The notes under the pieces were generated by a model. That model ran no database searches, had not been told where the DNA came from, and saw only the letters and a program-made list of their open reading frames with translations. A DNA stretch of 64,000 bases from Lingula anatina (lineage: Eukaryota; Brachiopoda; Lingulata; Lingulida; Lingulidae), in assembly GCF_001039355.2 (NCBI RefSeq), contig NW_019775880.1, positions 281,015-345,014 of the forward strand, read 5' to 3'. Shown here in pieces: positions 1-14,100 of the stretch (position 1 is its first letter; each line of letters opens with the position of its first letter). The position numbers and the translations under genes are program-made.

Positions 1-2106
1 GTTTTAATGTGCAGCATTTTTTCATTCAACTTTAACATCCGCTAGAGTTGCCAGGTACGTGATGTAGTTACCAAACTGGCCTCACTAATTCATGTTACAA
101 ATCACAATATGTTTAGCCACTTGTGACATCTGAAAGTTGTAATTGTATAGCTTTATGACTAGTTATTGAAAAAAGGAAACTACACGTTCTGTTGCTATTT
201 GTAGCAACCAAGGCATATTTTCATGAAGGACAAGTGGCCGTTTCAGTTTGATTGATGTCACAAAAAAGTACGATCAGTACTTAGAAAATTACAGATATGC
301 ATGGTTTTCTTGCTGCATAGCAGTAGTGTGTATTTGGTATTGTTTTCTGAAGATAAATGATTCTTAGATTTTTTGTTGTTCACCATCATTCCTAAGGTAG
401 GACAGTAAGCATAATAAAGTCCCTGTTACAAAATCATCCATATATTTTTTTCACCCTAATTATGAACTGTAGACCTTACAAGACATTGAGGGACACTATT
501 AATTTCATTTTTCAATTAGAAGAAAACTTAAAAATGCAGTATTGAATTTAAGGCTTGCATGGTTCTAACAAGTATGAACCATTGCATTTAACATGGCCAT
601 CTTTCATATGACCTCACTTTAGGTATATCATTAGAATGAGACACAACAGGTGATATTCTGCAATGATAATTTGTTGGTGCTGAAATGCATAATATGGTAA
701 TGACTCACTTTTTTCAGTGAGCCAAACGTATCTCTAAATATATTATTTTGGAATCTTTGAAGTTATATTTCTATGTAGCATTTCTATGTAGCAAGTTTTT
801 GTCAGGGCCAAAACTGACCAGGCATCTAATGTAAACCACACTGATACTTAACTTTACTCTTTACTTTTAGTGTATAGAATAGAACTAAAGGGTACCCAGC
901 CTTTTCAATTTTCTTGCTACCACTCAATAGAAGCTTTAATTTTTAAAACTTGTTGCACTGAGTTTCTGTATGAAAATTACTTGTACACAGAAAAATGTAG
1001 AATGCACAACTGTTGCAATTTTTTTTTTATTCAGACTGTTTCATGAAATTAACTTTACAAATGTAAGCATTAAATTTCATACTTATAATGAAATTAGCTA
1101 GGCTAATTAAGTATTTAAGAATATTTCTGTTACTTACAAAATAATTGTTGGCAATCAAAAAATTATTTACAACTGCAGTGTATTTTTGATAAAGAATCCT
1201 CCCATCATGCTGGTAATAGTTCCTACTTGGGTGAAAAAAGACATTCCAAAATGCCTGACACTTGCCTTGTTTGAAAAATAAATTATTAGTGCCTATGTTC
1301 TGAGATCTGTAGTTGCTGAGAAGTTTGGTAGATCATTGAAGGTCAACAAGTCCTTCAAATTAACAATGGCGTGTGTTTCACTAAAAAAATGACATAATAC
1401 TGTGCTCTAACAATAATACAGGCAAGAAGGTAATGATATGGTCAACATTTTTATGTATTGCACCTTGTACAATAAACAATGAAACAGTAGCCAGGATATC
1501 CTGTAATATTCAGCTAAAATGCACTTTTTACATATCTTTCATTCCATCAAATATTCTTCAAATATAAAAAGACAATCTGAAACCTGTCCACAAATGAAAG
1601 ACCTTACACATACCATCTCGCCACTGAAAGAACTTTCGGTCTAAACTGTTCCCAGAAAATGCCATACATAGCAAGCTATTCATTGTGGGTCAATTTTCCA
1701 AAAGAATTTTTGACTGAAAGTGTTAACTTCTAGGCCAGATCATTTGGCCAGCTGTAATCCAGGATAGTGCAGTAGTCAAAAATTGATATGAAGCAAAAGC
1801 TACTTTCTGCAACATGAGTGCAGTATTTCATTTCACTGGTCTACTACCACATTATCTTTAAACCCAAATATCTGAATCAGTCCTCTATACAATATGCTCT
1901 TTTTTGTCCAACATTATATAACAAGATGGTAGACAATGTTTCAACCAAGCTTGATGACTTATAAACTTCATAAACCAATGATGGATAAACAAAAATAAAT
2001 GAAAAACATTTCCTTCAGCAAAAAAACTTCCACATGATGGCTTAAAATAGCATTAGCCTAGCTAGTATGTAACACAAATGTTCATCATCTCAGTTTACTT
2101 AGACCA
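1..2106. other. Non-coding sequence downstream of MED25
   Basis: No open frame with exon-like features is visible. The sequence is AT-rich and lies 3' of the MED25 stop codon, so part of it is probably the MED25 3' UTR. A minus-strand AATAAA (TTTATT on the plus strand at 1027-1032) is one possible poly(A) signal, but its use cannot be judged. A short tandem of tttctatgtagca lies near 768-793. Confidence 0.6.
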
Positions 2107-5100
2107 CTACAGAAGGGATTCTAAATCAAATCCATCCCCAAATGGCTGACTCTGTCCCAGTTGTCCCATCTGCCCCATGCCTGATTGTTGCATGCCAGGT
2201 TGTCCCATGCCTTGTCCCATGCCCTGGGGCCCAGGACCTCTGGGCAGCTGCTGCTGTTGTTGCTGCTGCTGCTGCTGCATTAACAACTGCTGCTGATGTA
2301 ATCGCTGTTGTTGTGCTTGTTGCTAAAAGGAAATTGAGCATCTATAAAGGTGTTCCGACTGTTCACTGTCTGACATGAATTAATAAAAGGGGCATCATTA
2401 TAAGATAAGTTTATTAAATTCTTATAATATCAAGCACAGAAGTAACTTGACAAAAGCATTACCACCAAATGACTCAGGAAGTGGCTAATATTGCTGGTAC
2501 ATATTATGTGTACAACTCCCCATTTCTCCAATAAATCTGTGTTACCTGCTGTTGATTAATGAGAATCTGCTTAAGCTGTGGGTTACTAGGATTCTGTTGT
2601 TGTTGCTGCTGCTGCTGTTGTTGCTGCAACTGTAATCTCTGTTGCTGTTGTTGAACCTGCTGCAATTGTTGCTGTCTTTGTTGAACTGAAAATGTATTGT
2701 ACAACTTTATTTAGGTGCTTTGGTAAAACAAACCCTTAAGCTTAAAATATAATAAATTGTATTTAAGAGTTAAAAATCACTGTATTAACCAGTTACACAG
2801 ATAACGCTGAACATTTTCTACAGTTTTTTACAATTCCTCTGCTGCTATTCCCTACATCAACTCTTGAATAGGAAAATGACCCAACATGACTAAAATTATG
2901 CACCTGAAATATTAATGCTACAGAAATTTCTTTATATTGAATAAGGTTTAAGTTTATTTTTACAATTTATCCATTTCAAATATTTCTAACACAACATTTA
3001 AATTACATTATGCTCATCAATTATACAATTTGCATTGTTTTGACACAAATAAATGCACTCATTTAAAATCAACTTCAAAGGATAAAGCGCTATGTTGCAG
3101 ATGCATCTGAACTTATCTTGGTTAATCCAGAAATCTTTCCTACTATTTTCAACTCATCTTCTTCAATCTATTCTAATGTTATGTTAACTTAACAACCTAT
3201 CCTACCCAATGTGTGCTGGGCTCTGGCCTCATCAATCTGCCTTTGGGTTTGGAACTGCTTCTCCTTGGCCTGTGCTGCAGCTAGCGCCCTCTGGAGCATT
3301 GGAATTGTTGACTGGAAATAGACCACAAGATGATATTCATAGAAAAAGATTTGGTGTATATTTTATGTGTATGGTATATGTATGTATATTGTGTATAATA
3401 TTTTCATATACTGTTGACATTGATTTCAATCCTTGTTTCAAAACCTGCAAACTCTCTCTCCACAATAATTACAGTAAAAAAACATTTGAAGAATGTTTTA
3501 AAAATCCCATAAGCTTACCTATATCACCTTAAAGAAAATGACCCTTAAATAGAGAGCCAGCAATACAATACTGAGGATCAAAAATCCAAATCCTATATAC
3601 CTTAAATGTATAAACTAAAAAGTGCACTCTGATTCTCTGTTTAATTCAATGCCTCAAAACTACAAATAAAATTATTTTCCTCCTTAACCCCTGACCTGCA
3701 CCCCTCCCCCCACCTCGCTGTATATATAGCAATTTACCTGAGCTACTGCAAAATTTCCATTAAAAAATCCTTCATACAACAAAATATCTTTTTTCATTAA
3801 ACTGTCAAACAGATTTTTATAATTTTCTGTGACTTATCGAAAATAATTTAGGCACTGGCAAAATTTTTAACATGCTAGCAAGCGCCCCACATGTATACTT
3901 GGCCACTCTCTACCCTGCCACCTGCATGCTTACCAGATTGGCCTGGCGCTCTTGATCTGATATAGTAAGCCCTCCGCCTGCCATTCCCATCTGATTCACA
4001 TTGGACACTTGCTATAAAGAGGACACATTGGATAAGAGTGAGGATCAATAATATTGGACTATTGAGAGACCACCCTGTTTCAATTTATCAAAATTTGTGG
4101 AAATAGTGGAGCTTCATACGTGCAAAGCTTGTAATATCTAACATGCATAACTTTTGAAGTGCTATAATGATTTCAAAATTAGACAGCTGGGCTGGCAAGT
4201 ATACAGACAAGCAAAAAAAAAAAAAAAATCAGGAAAAAAGTCATGGTAACTATGAATTTTTCATAAAAAACAGAAACACTTTATGAATTTTAACATAGAG
4301 AAACATACATTACATCAATATTCCAATATACAAAAGTTTCAAAGTTGATTCCAAGCCAATCCTCAGGTCAATGAAATTAGCCTAAACATTGCAAAATTTT
4401 ATATGTTAGACGTCTTGAGATTTTGTTACAATAATAATTATGCTGAAGAATATTGTCAGACTTCATCACAATAGCATTGATTGTGTAAGAAAATATATTG
4501 TGTAATGGGTGTGATCTTACCACAATAGCACTGAAATAAGCATGAAGATGGGCCTTATTTTTGTTGTTAAATTGCGTTTTTAAAATCTGATTCGAATTTT
4601 ACCTTTAGTTACAAAATCTCATGGCAGATATAAATTAAAACAAAAAATTAAGTTTGGTGGTAAATCTATGAATCAATTAAATGTGTCAGACAGTGACAGA
4701 GATATGGACAGACAAGTTATCATAATACATACAGACACTTAAAGTGTCTGTACATAAAAAAGTCAACCCTTTATAAAATGAACATATTTGTCAGATGGCA
4801 ACAGTAACAACATAAATAGGATTAGAAAGCCAAGTTTTGTGGGATTTCTTTCCCTTGAAGTAAGCGCGAAAGACAAATAAATAGAAGTCATAAGTCTACA
4901 TGAAAAGTACATTGACCAGTATTTGAAATTCAAAAAGTAAGTAATTATTACTGTCAATTTATAAAGTCCTCTCACAAATCAAGGCTGGTTAAAGGGCAAC
5001 TACAATCTTTCAGTCTTAGTGTTCAGTAAAATCAGTTAATTTTGATCTTTTGTGCTTTTTTCTCTGATAAAAAAATCAAAAATGACCACAAGCTTTCTTA

Positions 5101-8100
5101 GCATGCCATTTGGTATACCAATCACAGCAAAAGCTAGCAAGCTCACAAGCTTTAAACCATATTTAAAATAAATCACCATTAAAACATTTTGTATGGAAGC
5201 ACTTTTTTGAACATTTTGATTACAACTTCCAAATAATTCCATGAAAATTAAAGCATTTAAAGAATTGAAAACCAAACAATTTTGGACAACACTGGTGAGA
5301 TGATTGTTTATACCCATAATGAAAATCTATTTTTGGAAGACAACTAACTTTTATGCCAGCATTAAGATGGATACTATTAAGAACTATGCAATAAATGGTA
5401 CTTAGGCTTCTCTGGCTTAACAAAAGTTATGTCTACATTCCTGTTTTCACAAAAGTTATTATATAACCTAGTAATTCGAACTGGACAATTACAGACAAAT
5501 CACCAAAATAGGTACATATTTATCATATTGCAATCTTTACTTATCAGGTACATTTGCAGATATCGCACATAAGTACCAGGCACCATGCACCAAACATACA
5601 TGCATATTCTACGTCAGGTTTGCTTCAATAAACCCCAAGGTGATAACTACTGCCTCAATGATTGCAACATAGGGCAAGACTAAACAAACTTCTAGTTCTA
5701 AAAGATGGGCATGCACAGTACCTGGAAACAGAAAGTTGTCAAACAGAAAGTTGCCCATTTATAGAGAACTGGTTGCATTTTCCATGTTCTTTTTTGCATG
5801 CAAGCATACACACTAACACATAATATGTAACATTCATACATAATTATTATCTTAAGTATCTGGTAAAATCTTAGTTTTCACAAATTGAGTAGCATTATGA
5901 ATATTTCATTTAGGTTAATGAGCCCTTACAATGTTCTTTAAATTAAAATGTAATAATAAAAACTATAAAAACAAGTTTCTTTTTGTCAAGGTAGGGGTAA
6001 AACGAGCTAAATCAAATAAAATCTTGATAAAGTATACTGTTAAGCTTCACATACATAAAAGCATTCTCATTCCTTGGATACCTGTACAAGTGCAACAAAT
6101 ACAGCAGTACTAGAGTTTTGAAAAGTAATTTCTGTAATTCTTTTGATGTTGATTACTTAAAAACCATAGTTAATAGTAAATGGTTTTTAATGAAAGTGAA
6201 AAATATGTTCTTTTCAGTAAAATAACATTTAAAGGTTTTCAAAGAATGAGGTGTATAAAAAAGTATAGGTAATCTTCTAGGACATCTACAGAGCTTGGTC
6301 TACTGTGAACCTGTTGGTTTAAATAAATATTATGGTTAGGTACAACTACTACTAGGTTTGCCATCTCTACACATTTATCAATAGTCTTAGTAATTTGTTA
6401 AACCCATTTCTATTGTTTTCAGATGTGACCACTGTTTATAACAAATGACAGGGCTATACATTCTGTAAAGTTGGCAACCCTGCACTAAAGCATATAAACT
6501 GATGTTATTGCCTGGGTAAACTCGCATGCAATGTTCCCAGAGGGTGACAAAAATCAAATATCACACCCTTAAGATAGCATTAACAAATAACCCACCAGCC
6601 TAAACAGACAGTGTAGTCCACTAATGGTCTGTAGACTTCTATAGACTGCCCTGTTGACATGAAGTACAGTAGCAACTGGATTTGGACAAGTGCTTCAAAA
6701 TATAAATCACCCACGTCAAGTACATACATTTTTCATTTACACCCTTCTAGTCAAACACCATCTGGGAATTTGGAGTTTACCACTACAAAATGTGAAAAAG
6801 CAAGAAGCATTCTGTAGTAGAAACAATCATCATGATAACACTGTAAAATCCAGGCTGATACTGTCCTTTGCTACACACCAGCATCATTCTAGCTGAACCA
6901 TGCATCACAAATTAAAGATATAAAATAGATTCTAAGAAAGTCTTCATACTTGGGGACCCATCATGCCACTGGGCACTGACGGGGGTCCAACTGCAGGGGG
7001 TCCAGGCAGAGGTGGCCCACCCATCATGGTAGCTGGTATCTAAGAGAAGTAAGAAGTTAGATCAACCTGGGGACAATCTAGGTCTGGACACAGGTTAGCA
7101 TCTTTATCACAAGAGGTTAAAAATATTTTCTAATATTCATAATTTTAAATTTCAGTTGGAAAAAGAAAAGGGAAACTAATTTTTTCACTCTCCATTGATC
7201 TGACTGTGATTTCACAGCTTTTTGGCTAATTTATGCCAGCAACACTTAAAAGATGCAACCACAGTTTGTCATCAATTGCGTTACAAGAAATGTTATGAAA
7301 ACATCTAATCTCATCTCATCCACCATGCATAGCAAGACTTGCATATCTCAGGCTACAGTTAATATGCACATTTCATAAAATCAACTCAGTTTTCATTCTG
7401 CCACATCCACATCTTGTGCTTACACTCTTTTATCCCAGACCAAATACTAGTGCATAAATTTCTTGTGTAACAAAAGGTAGAAGTTACAGGGCATTCTTCA
7501 ATACACAGTGACAGAAAAATACAGCTGATATAAAACAATGTAACTGAATCTTCTGATTAATTACTGATCTATCACCAGAGTTTTACCCAACATCTTAAAA
7601 CATATTTTTGAATAATTATCATATTTGCAAATTGGTATCATCATTGATCACAGAGTAAGGCTTTGTTCACATGGAATGTCTATTTTCTAAAAATCTATTT
7701 TCTATTCACGCTATCTTATGATCACGGTCTGTGCCCTGAATATCCCACCGCGTAATTACTGGCAGCGCGAGCCAGTTACTTACAGTTACTTATAGTAAGT
7801 GGCTCGCGCTGCCAGTAATTACGCGGTGGGATATTCAGGGCACAGACCGTGATCATAAGACATACCGCGAATAGAAAATAGAATTTAGAAAATAGACATT
7901 GCATGTGAATGAAGCCTAAGTAACAGACACAAATTAATACACAGATAATAATAAAAAATAAAATTCAATCTTAATATATAGAATGTCTGGAAAACATCTT
8001 ACATCAACCATTTGAAATAATGCAATATCACACTAAGTTAGACAGGGTAAGTTTTCAGGAAAGCTGCTGTTTCTCACAACCATTTTGATAAGAATACCAG

Positions 8101-11100
8101 CAAACAAAAACCTACCATCTTCTCACACAATTACCTGGCACTCCTTTGTTTCTCTCTAAGAATATCTACCTTGTGGATAAATGAATTCAGTCTGTCCTCT
8201 ACACATATACATGTAGTTTAACCATTTGTAAAAAAAAAATTGTATATTTACCCTTTGTTGTGGTTGCTGTGGTCCAGGGCCTGGCATGGGGCCAGAAGGA
8301 TTAAACTGATCTGCTTGCCCCATCATCTGGAATATTGAATGATATGTTTATTTAAACATGTCTGTCTGCCTTCTAGTAATGACATGTTATTTCTATAACA
8401 CACCATAACAAGAAATCATACAGACAAACAAAACTTTATTTTGAAGTTCATAAGTTCATTTAATAATTCTAAATATAAAATTACATTAAGGCAGTACTTG
8501 CTGGATGTTCAATAGACTTTCAGCTATTCCCTTTCAAATCTTATTCCTCCTATAATGCACTCCTTCAAGCACATTAAAAAATCTTGCCTCTTTTGTTCTT
8601 GGTGATGTGAGATAATTGTAAAACACATTTTCTCAAAAAGTAAAAAAAGTAATTATAATAATAATCTGTGAAAATCAGCAAGCAGCTAAAAATTGCAGCA
8701 TATTAAATAGCTTTGGCATCAATATGTTTTGAGGTTAAAGAAAAGGACATATTATTGAAAGAGATATAAAAATTATCATAAAACAGGGAATGATTATATC
8801 ATCTAAGCATGGATTAACACAGGCCATGCTTTTTAGGCAAAGAGCACTTTGATAAATGCACATAATTAGAATTTAAAATTAAATGAAACAAATGGAAACA
8901 ATTTCTTCAAATGATTTTACACAAGCCAGCTAAAAATGACAAATGTACAGACAACCCTAAATAAGGTTTAATATTAAGAAAAAACAGTAGATTGACTAGC
9001 TGCACCTACAGCTAAACCCAGTCTAAAGTTGCCGGAACAGATAAATCCATCTGGAAGCTTTGGCACAAGGGTTTTGTAATAGTTACACCTGATAAACAAT
9101 GGCAAAATTATCAAAATAAGTACAAAGTTATTGGGGGGGGGGGGGGGAGAGGATCATGAAAAAAAAAAGAACATATGTTTAGACTTATCTGATCAAAACC
9201 AATTTCAAACTTGACCTGCACCTTTGACCTGTACCTTTGACCCACAAGTCAAACCACCCACAGCTATGACTAGTGATAAAAGATGACAATGCTTAATACC
9301 TAATACAATACCTAAATCATGCAATAAAATGGATTTAAAAATCATTTTGTCAAAACACATTCGTATACATAGGATTTATAAACAAAAATTCTGCCAGGGT
9401 CACTCATCTTTTGCCTATATAAATTAAGACATGAAAGCTGATTAAAATTCTTCATCAAGATTATGACTACTGGGAAATGTAAACAATGGTTTCTACTGTG
9501 ATGAGGCCTTCAATCAAATTAAGCATGCAGGATAAAAATCACGAAATTCATTGGCACAGGAAAGCTAATAAAATATGTATTGTATGAATAACTAAAAGCC
9601 CCTTTATTCAACTCATAGAGAATATGGCGTAATAAATTAGTTTCTTAAATGCAAAAATTCAAAAATCAGAATATGAAAATATAGAATCAATTACGAAAAA
9701 ACATGGGTTTGTGCAGAACAATACTAAGGGAAGACTGCATTGAAAGATGTCTCTATTTGCATTGGTGGCAAGCAGCAGGCATGCAATTAATGTCAGGATG
9801 AAGCCTTACAATACCAAGGGTATACACAGCCATCCACCTACAGTTTGTACCTGAGACTGTTGTGATTGTGGTTGTTGAGCAACCTGTTGTGATTGCTGCT
9901 GAGGTTGCAGCTGTTGTTGTTGTTGTGTTGTCAGTGTGGCAGCTTGACTGAATTGGCTATTTTGCCCCAACAAGGGCTACATCAAAATAAAAGAAATAAA
10001 ATTATGTAATCTACATAAGAATGTGGAATAGACTTTGTCATCTGTAAGCATATCAACTGATTCAGAGGTTATAACTGACACCAACACTGGAAGTCTAATC
10101 TTGTCTCTTTGACATTTCTTTGTCAATCTTTTTGTTTAACTCTGGATCTTTTAAACCAAATGACATAGCCACAGCCACAACTAATAAATAATAATTTAAA
10201 AATTCTAAACTATAAATAAAAATAACTGCTACAGTTTTAAAAAACACCATTTAAACAATTTTCATAAAAACTTACAATAATACTACTTATTTCATGCAGC
10301 TAGTTCCATAAAGAAAATCTACCCCCCTGCTATTACTAAAATTTAGGTATACTCTTTAAGTACTATCACATACATGTAGAATCTGAATCAACAAAAGGGC
10401 ACAGCCCAGCCATTCTAGTAAACTTTTTCAAAAAGCATAATGAAACCATGTGAAGAGCTTGTTACTAACTTGAAATAGATTGTTTTATATGTTTGTGTAT
10501 CATCCTTTTCATGTGTAGTGTAATCTGTGCAAGAGGGTTGTATTTCCTATCAAGCTACACTCATTGTATTGACTGATACTATAACAATTAAATCACTAAA
10601 AGGGCATTATACAACAAACTAAAGCAAACCATTACAAGCTTAACCAGTTATCTATATATTATTGTTGCTTAATTTCATAGAAAGACCCTAGGAGTTAAAA
10701 ACTTGGAGGGTAGCTTCTACTTACCTGTTGTGGTGTTTGCATTCCAGGTTGGGATTGTGGAGGCTGCTGCACACCACCAGCCATTTGATTCATCATCTAA
10801 AATATATAAGACAGCAAAACATTGTTGTGGTAATGACTTCAATCTTTTCTTATACAGCATGACCATGCCTAACCCTTAGCAACTTATACCATTAAACAAA
10901 AAATTCACATGACATGGTAATTCTAAAATAGTAACTCTCACTGTTACAGCATTTTATAAACACATACGCATTATATACTTTTCTCACCTCTGTTACAAGT
11001 TTTTCTCTAAAACACTTGACAAACAAACAATAAAAGTAGTCCCTACCCCTCTTTGCTGTAACTGCTGCTGCATCTTCATTTGCTGCATTGTCTTGTGTTT

Positions 11101-14100
11101 GGTGACAGCAATCTTGATGCCATTGATGAAACTGTTCTGGTCATTGGGAATCAGTCCCACAAACTTCTTCATCTTTGTACTGTACAATAGGAGCACCACA
11201 CGAACATCCACTTGAGACATAGTGGGGAAGTGAATATAGCCAGCCTGAAAGACATTATGGACATTATGGTTATATTGTGAAGTCCAAAACTTCTTTTGAT
11301 GCAATTATTAATTCCAATACTTGAAACTTAATATAGGTTTTGATACTTTATCATCATTGGTAATAGTAGTAAAAAAGCATAACCAAGCCAACTTATTAGC
11401 AAAGATACATAAATGAATCTATACAATTTAGCGCAGCTGTCCATCATGTACATCTATCTTTGTAGACATAGAGCAAGTACTAATGAAATTAATAGGATCA
11501 TATTTGTTCATTTCTAAAGATACAAACTGAATATACTTTACACCTAATAAATAAATAATAAGCATAATATCAAAATAGCATGTTGTCCACTCACAAAGCC
11601 TTGAGAAAGTATTTTGTACAAGCTTTTGATTGCCTCTTTGTCTGTGTTTGCAAACTGGAATGAAACTGTTCTGGAATTTCTGAACAAAGACTGGAGGGAC
11701 TGAAGAATAGCTTGGGGTATCAGCTGCATTTGGAGCTTGTTGGGCCATATTGAAGCATTGCTGGAAAAATAAATCATAAATATATAAATATCTACAGCAA
11801 GAAGATGGTTGGATATCATTAAATATTACATCTTAAAATCTAAATTGATGCAAAATTTTCATCTTTCAGATGCTTAACTTGAACAATTCATTTCAGACTA
11901 AGATCAAATGCAATCTGTACTTTTACAAAACACCTATTGAAATCATTAAATCTGTACCGAAATCATAAACTTTCAAATATATTTTAGGAACACCTAATCT
12001 ATATCACATTTGCTTAAACCTAAAAGGAACAGAATGATCAGTTACTGAAAAAAATCAAAATTAAACTCACACTTCTTGCTCCCCTTGAGTGATATAAACT
12101 TTACAAGGTAGAGATCTTATAATCTTAGCACCAGGATCTGTAGTATTTCCAGTTTTAGTCTTCTCCTGCCACTCCAAAGCACCAGTCCACAGATCTTTGG
12201 CTCCAGCTCTTGAAGCAGGGTTATCAAGAAGGCCTCCCCCTGGGCCCGCCATTAACATATCCAGGGGCTGATTTGCCATTTGCCCCATAGGTACACCAGG
12301 CTGGACATTACTCTGCATGGGCATCCGAGACTGGGGTGGACCTGGGTTTCTTAGACCACTCTGCATGTTAGGATTCTGATACATCCCCCCTTGTGTCATC
12401 ATGTCACTCTGAGATGGCCCCATATTGTTCTGCGCTGGCATCATGTTGTTTTGAGATTGTGCCATCATGTTCTGTTGTGAGACCATCACGTTTTGTGGAC
12501 CTCCTGGCTGTTGTGGTTGTTGTTGCTGTTGCTGTGATGTCATCATACCTCCTTGGGTTGACATCATACCTGGTTGAGATATTTGTGAGTTGCCCATGTT
12601 CATCTGTGAACTCATTAAATTTGGTTGAGAAGAGGGCATTATGTTGGACTGTGATGAAGTCATCATCATGTTGCTAGCTTGAGATGACATCAAATTAGAT
12701 TGTGATGTCATCATATGCTGCTGCTGCTGTGGTGTCATCATATTTGGCTGTGATGTCATCATGCCAGACTGTCCACCACCAACCATCATGCCTCCTTGCT
12801 GGGGTGGTGCCTTCATCCCACCACCTTGAAAATTCTGATGGGAGGCCTGTGAGCTCATCACTGTCCCCATTCCCGTGGCACTGGTTAGAGATGTGGTGGG
12901 CTGGGACTGGGTGGGCAGCTGGCTCTGGTAAGATGCCATGGGTAAGGGTTGGGAGACAGGGGGCATGTGTAGGCCTGGCTGCTGAGAGAGGGGAGGACCT
13001 GGCCCAGGCTGCATGCCTTGTTGTTGTTGCTGCTGCTGCTGCAGTTGCTGTGTAAACTGGGATGAAGGGCGTACTACAAAATAAGTAAGAATTTTGTGTA
13101 GCACTGGCTATATTGGATTTAGGATATTGAAAAATTGTATTGGAATAAAAATGATGGAAATTATGAAAATAACAAACAGCTAAATGCAGTAGAAACTTTG
13201 GTGCAATCACACCTTTTCAGATCTTTAGAACAGATAAGTTTTATTTTCTAGCTGCTTATACTGATATCATGTAGCAAATATTCTGATACAACAATTTTAG
13301 AGAGCATTAAAGAAAATCATTGACAGTATGAAATGTTTGACTAAATTAATTTTTTTCATAATATCCAAATATCACTTAAAATGCCAAAACTCACTATTTC
13401 CAGGCTTAGTTTGTTCCAATATCATCTTTGTCACTTCCTTAGCATTTTGACCCTTCAAAGTTGTGGTCAACTGAAACATAGAAAAGTACCCTCAATAATT
13501 TGAAAGAATGGACATAAAAAACAATTCTGAGGTCCCTTTTAAAAACCTTAGACCTGTTCAACACTGATAAAACCTGGTGGTAACATTCAACAAAGGCCCA
13601 CTCTCCAATTCTTCAGAGCTGTAAATACCTTTAACTTATGCACCTAACAAATAATATTCTTAAAGCAAAAACAAGAATGATGCAACAATATAAAACAATT
13701 TTCAACATGCTAATTCAATGCTTTTGAGACATGTCAAGTGCTGTGCCCTGTCAGTTTCAGGCCTACCTGCTGTGCCTGTGTTGAAGCAAGTACATTTGGT
13801 GGGGGATGCCTTTGAAGCCCCATTCCACTGGCGGCAGATGTAGGTTGAGAAGCTGGCGGTGCAATAGATGTGGGGTGTTGCTGTAGCATTGTTCCTGGTC
13901 CTGATGATATATGAGGTGGGCCCGGAGCAGAAGACGTTTCTAGAAAAAGTAATAAATTAATGGATGACCTTTCTTTCCTACTGCCATGATAAACAGTGCA
14001 GTACACATGGATATTTTCTAGCAAAAGTACTAATAACTACAGAAAGCAGAATGAAATACTATTGTAAATTAGTAACCAACTAATATAGCATACATAAACA

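Larger units (their letters stand above)
2107..10796 (-). other. MED25: MED25 exons 16-23: Gln-rich tail ending in LESLL
   Basis: Eight small exons encode about 300 residues of Gln-, Pro- and Met-rich sequence ([20 protein letters not shown], poly-Q in exons 22 and 23, [18 protein letters not shown]). All junctions are GT/AG and keep frame. A short charged helix, [20 protein letters not shown], lies in exon 21. The last residues, [11 protein letters not shown], precede the TAG stop and contain an LxxLL motif at the extreme C-terminus. Confidence 0.85.

Noticed and set aside
12393-13210. Long plus- and minus-frame alternatives over MED25 exon 13
   Set aside because: They are shadows of triplet-repeat DNA. 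Only the frame that joins exons 12 and 14 in phase and leads into the ACID domain is supported.
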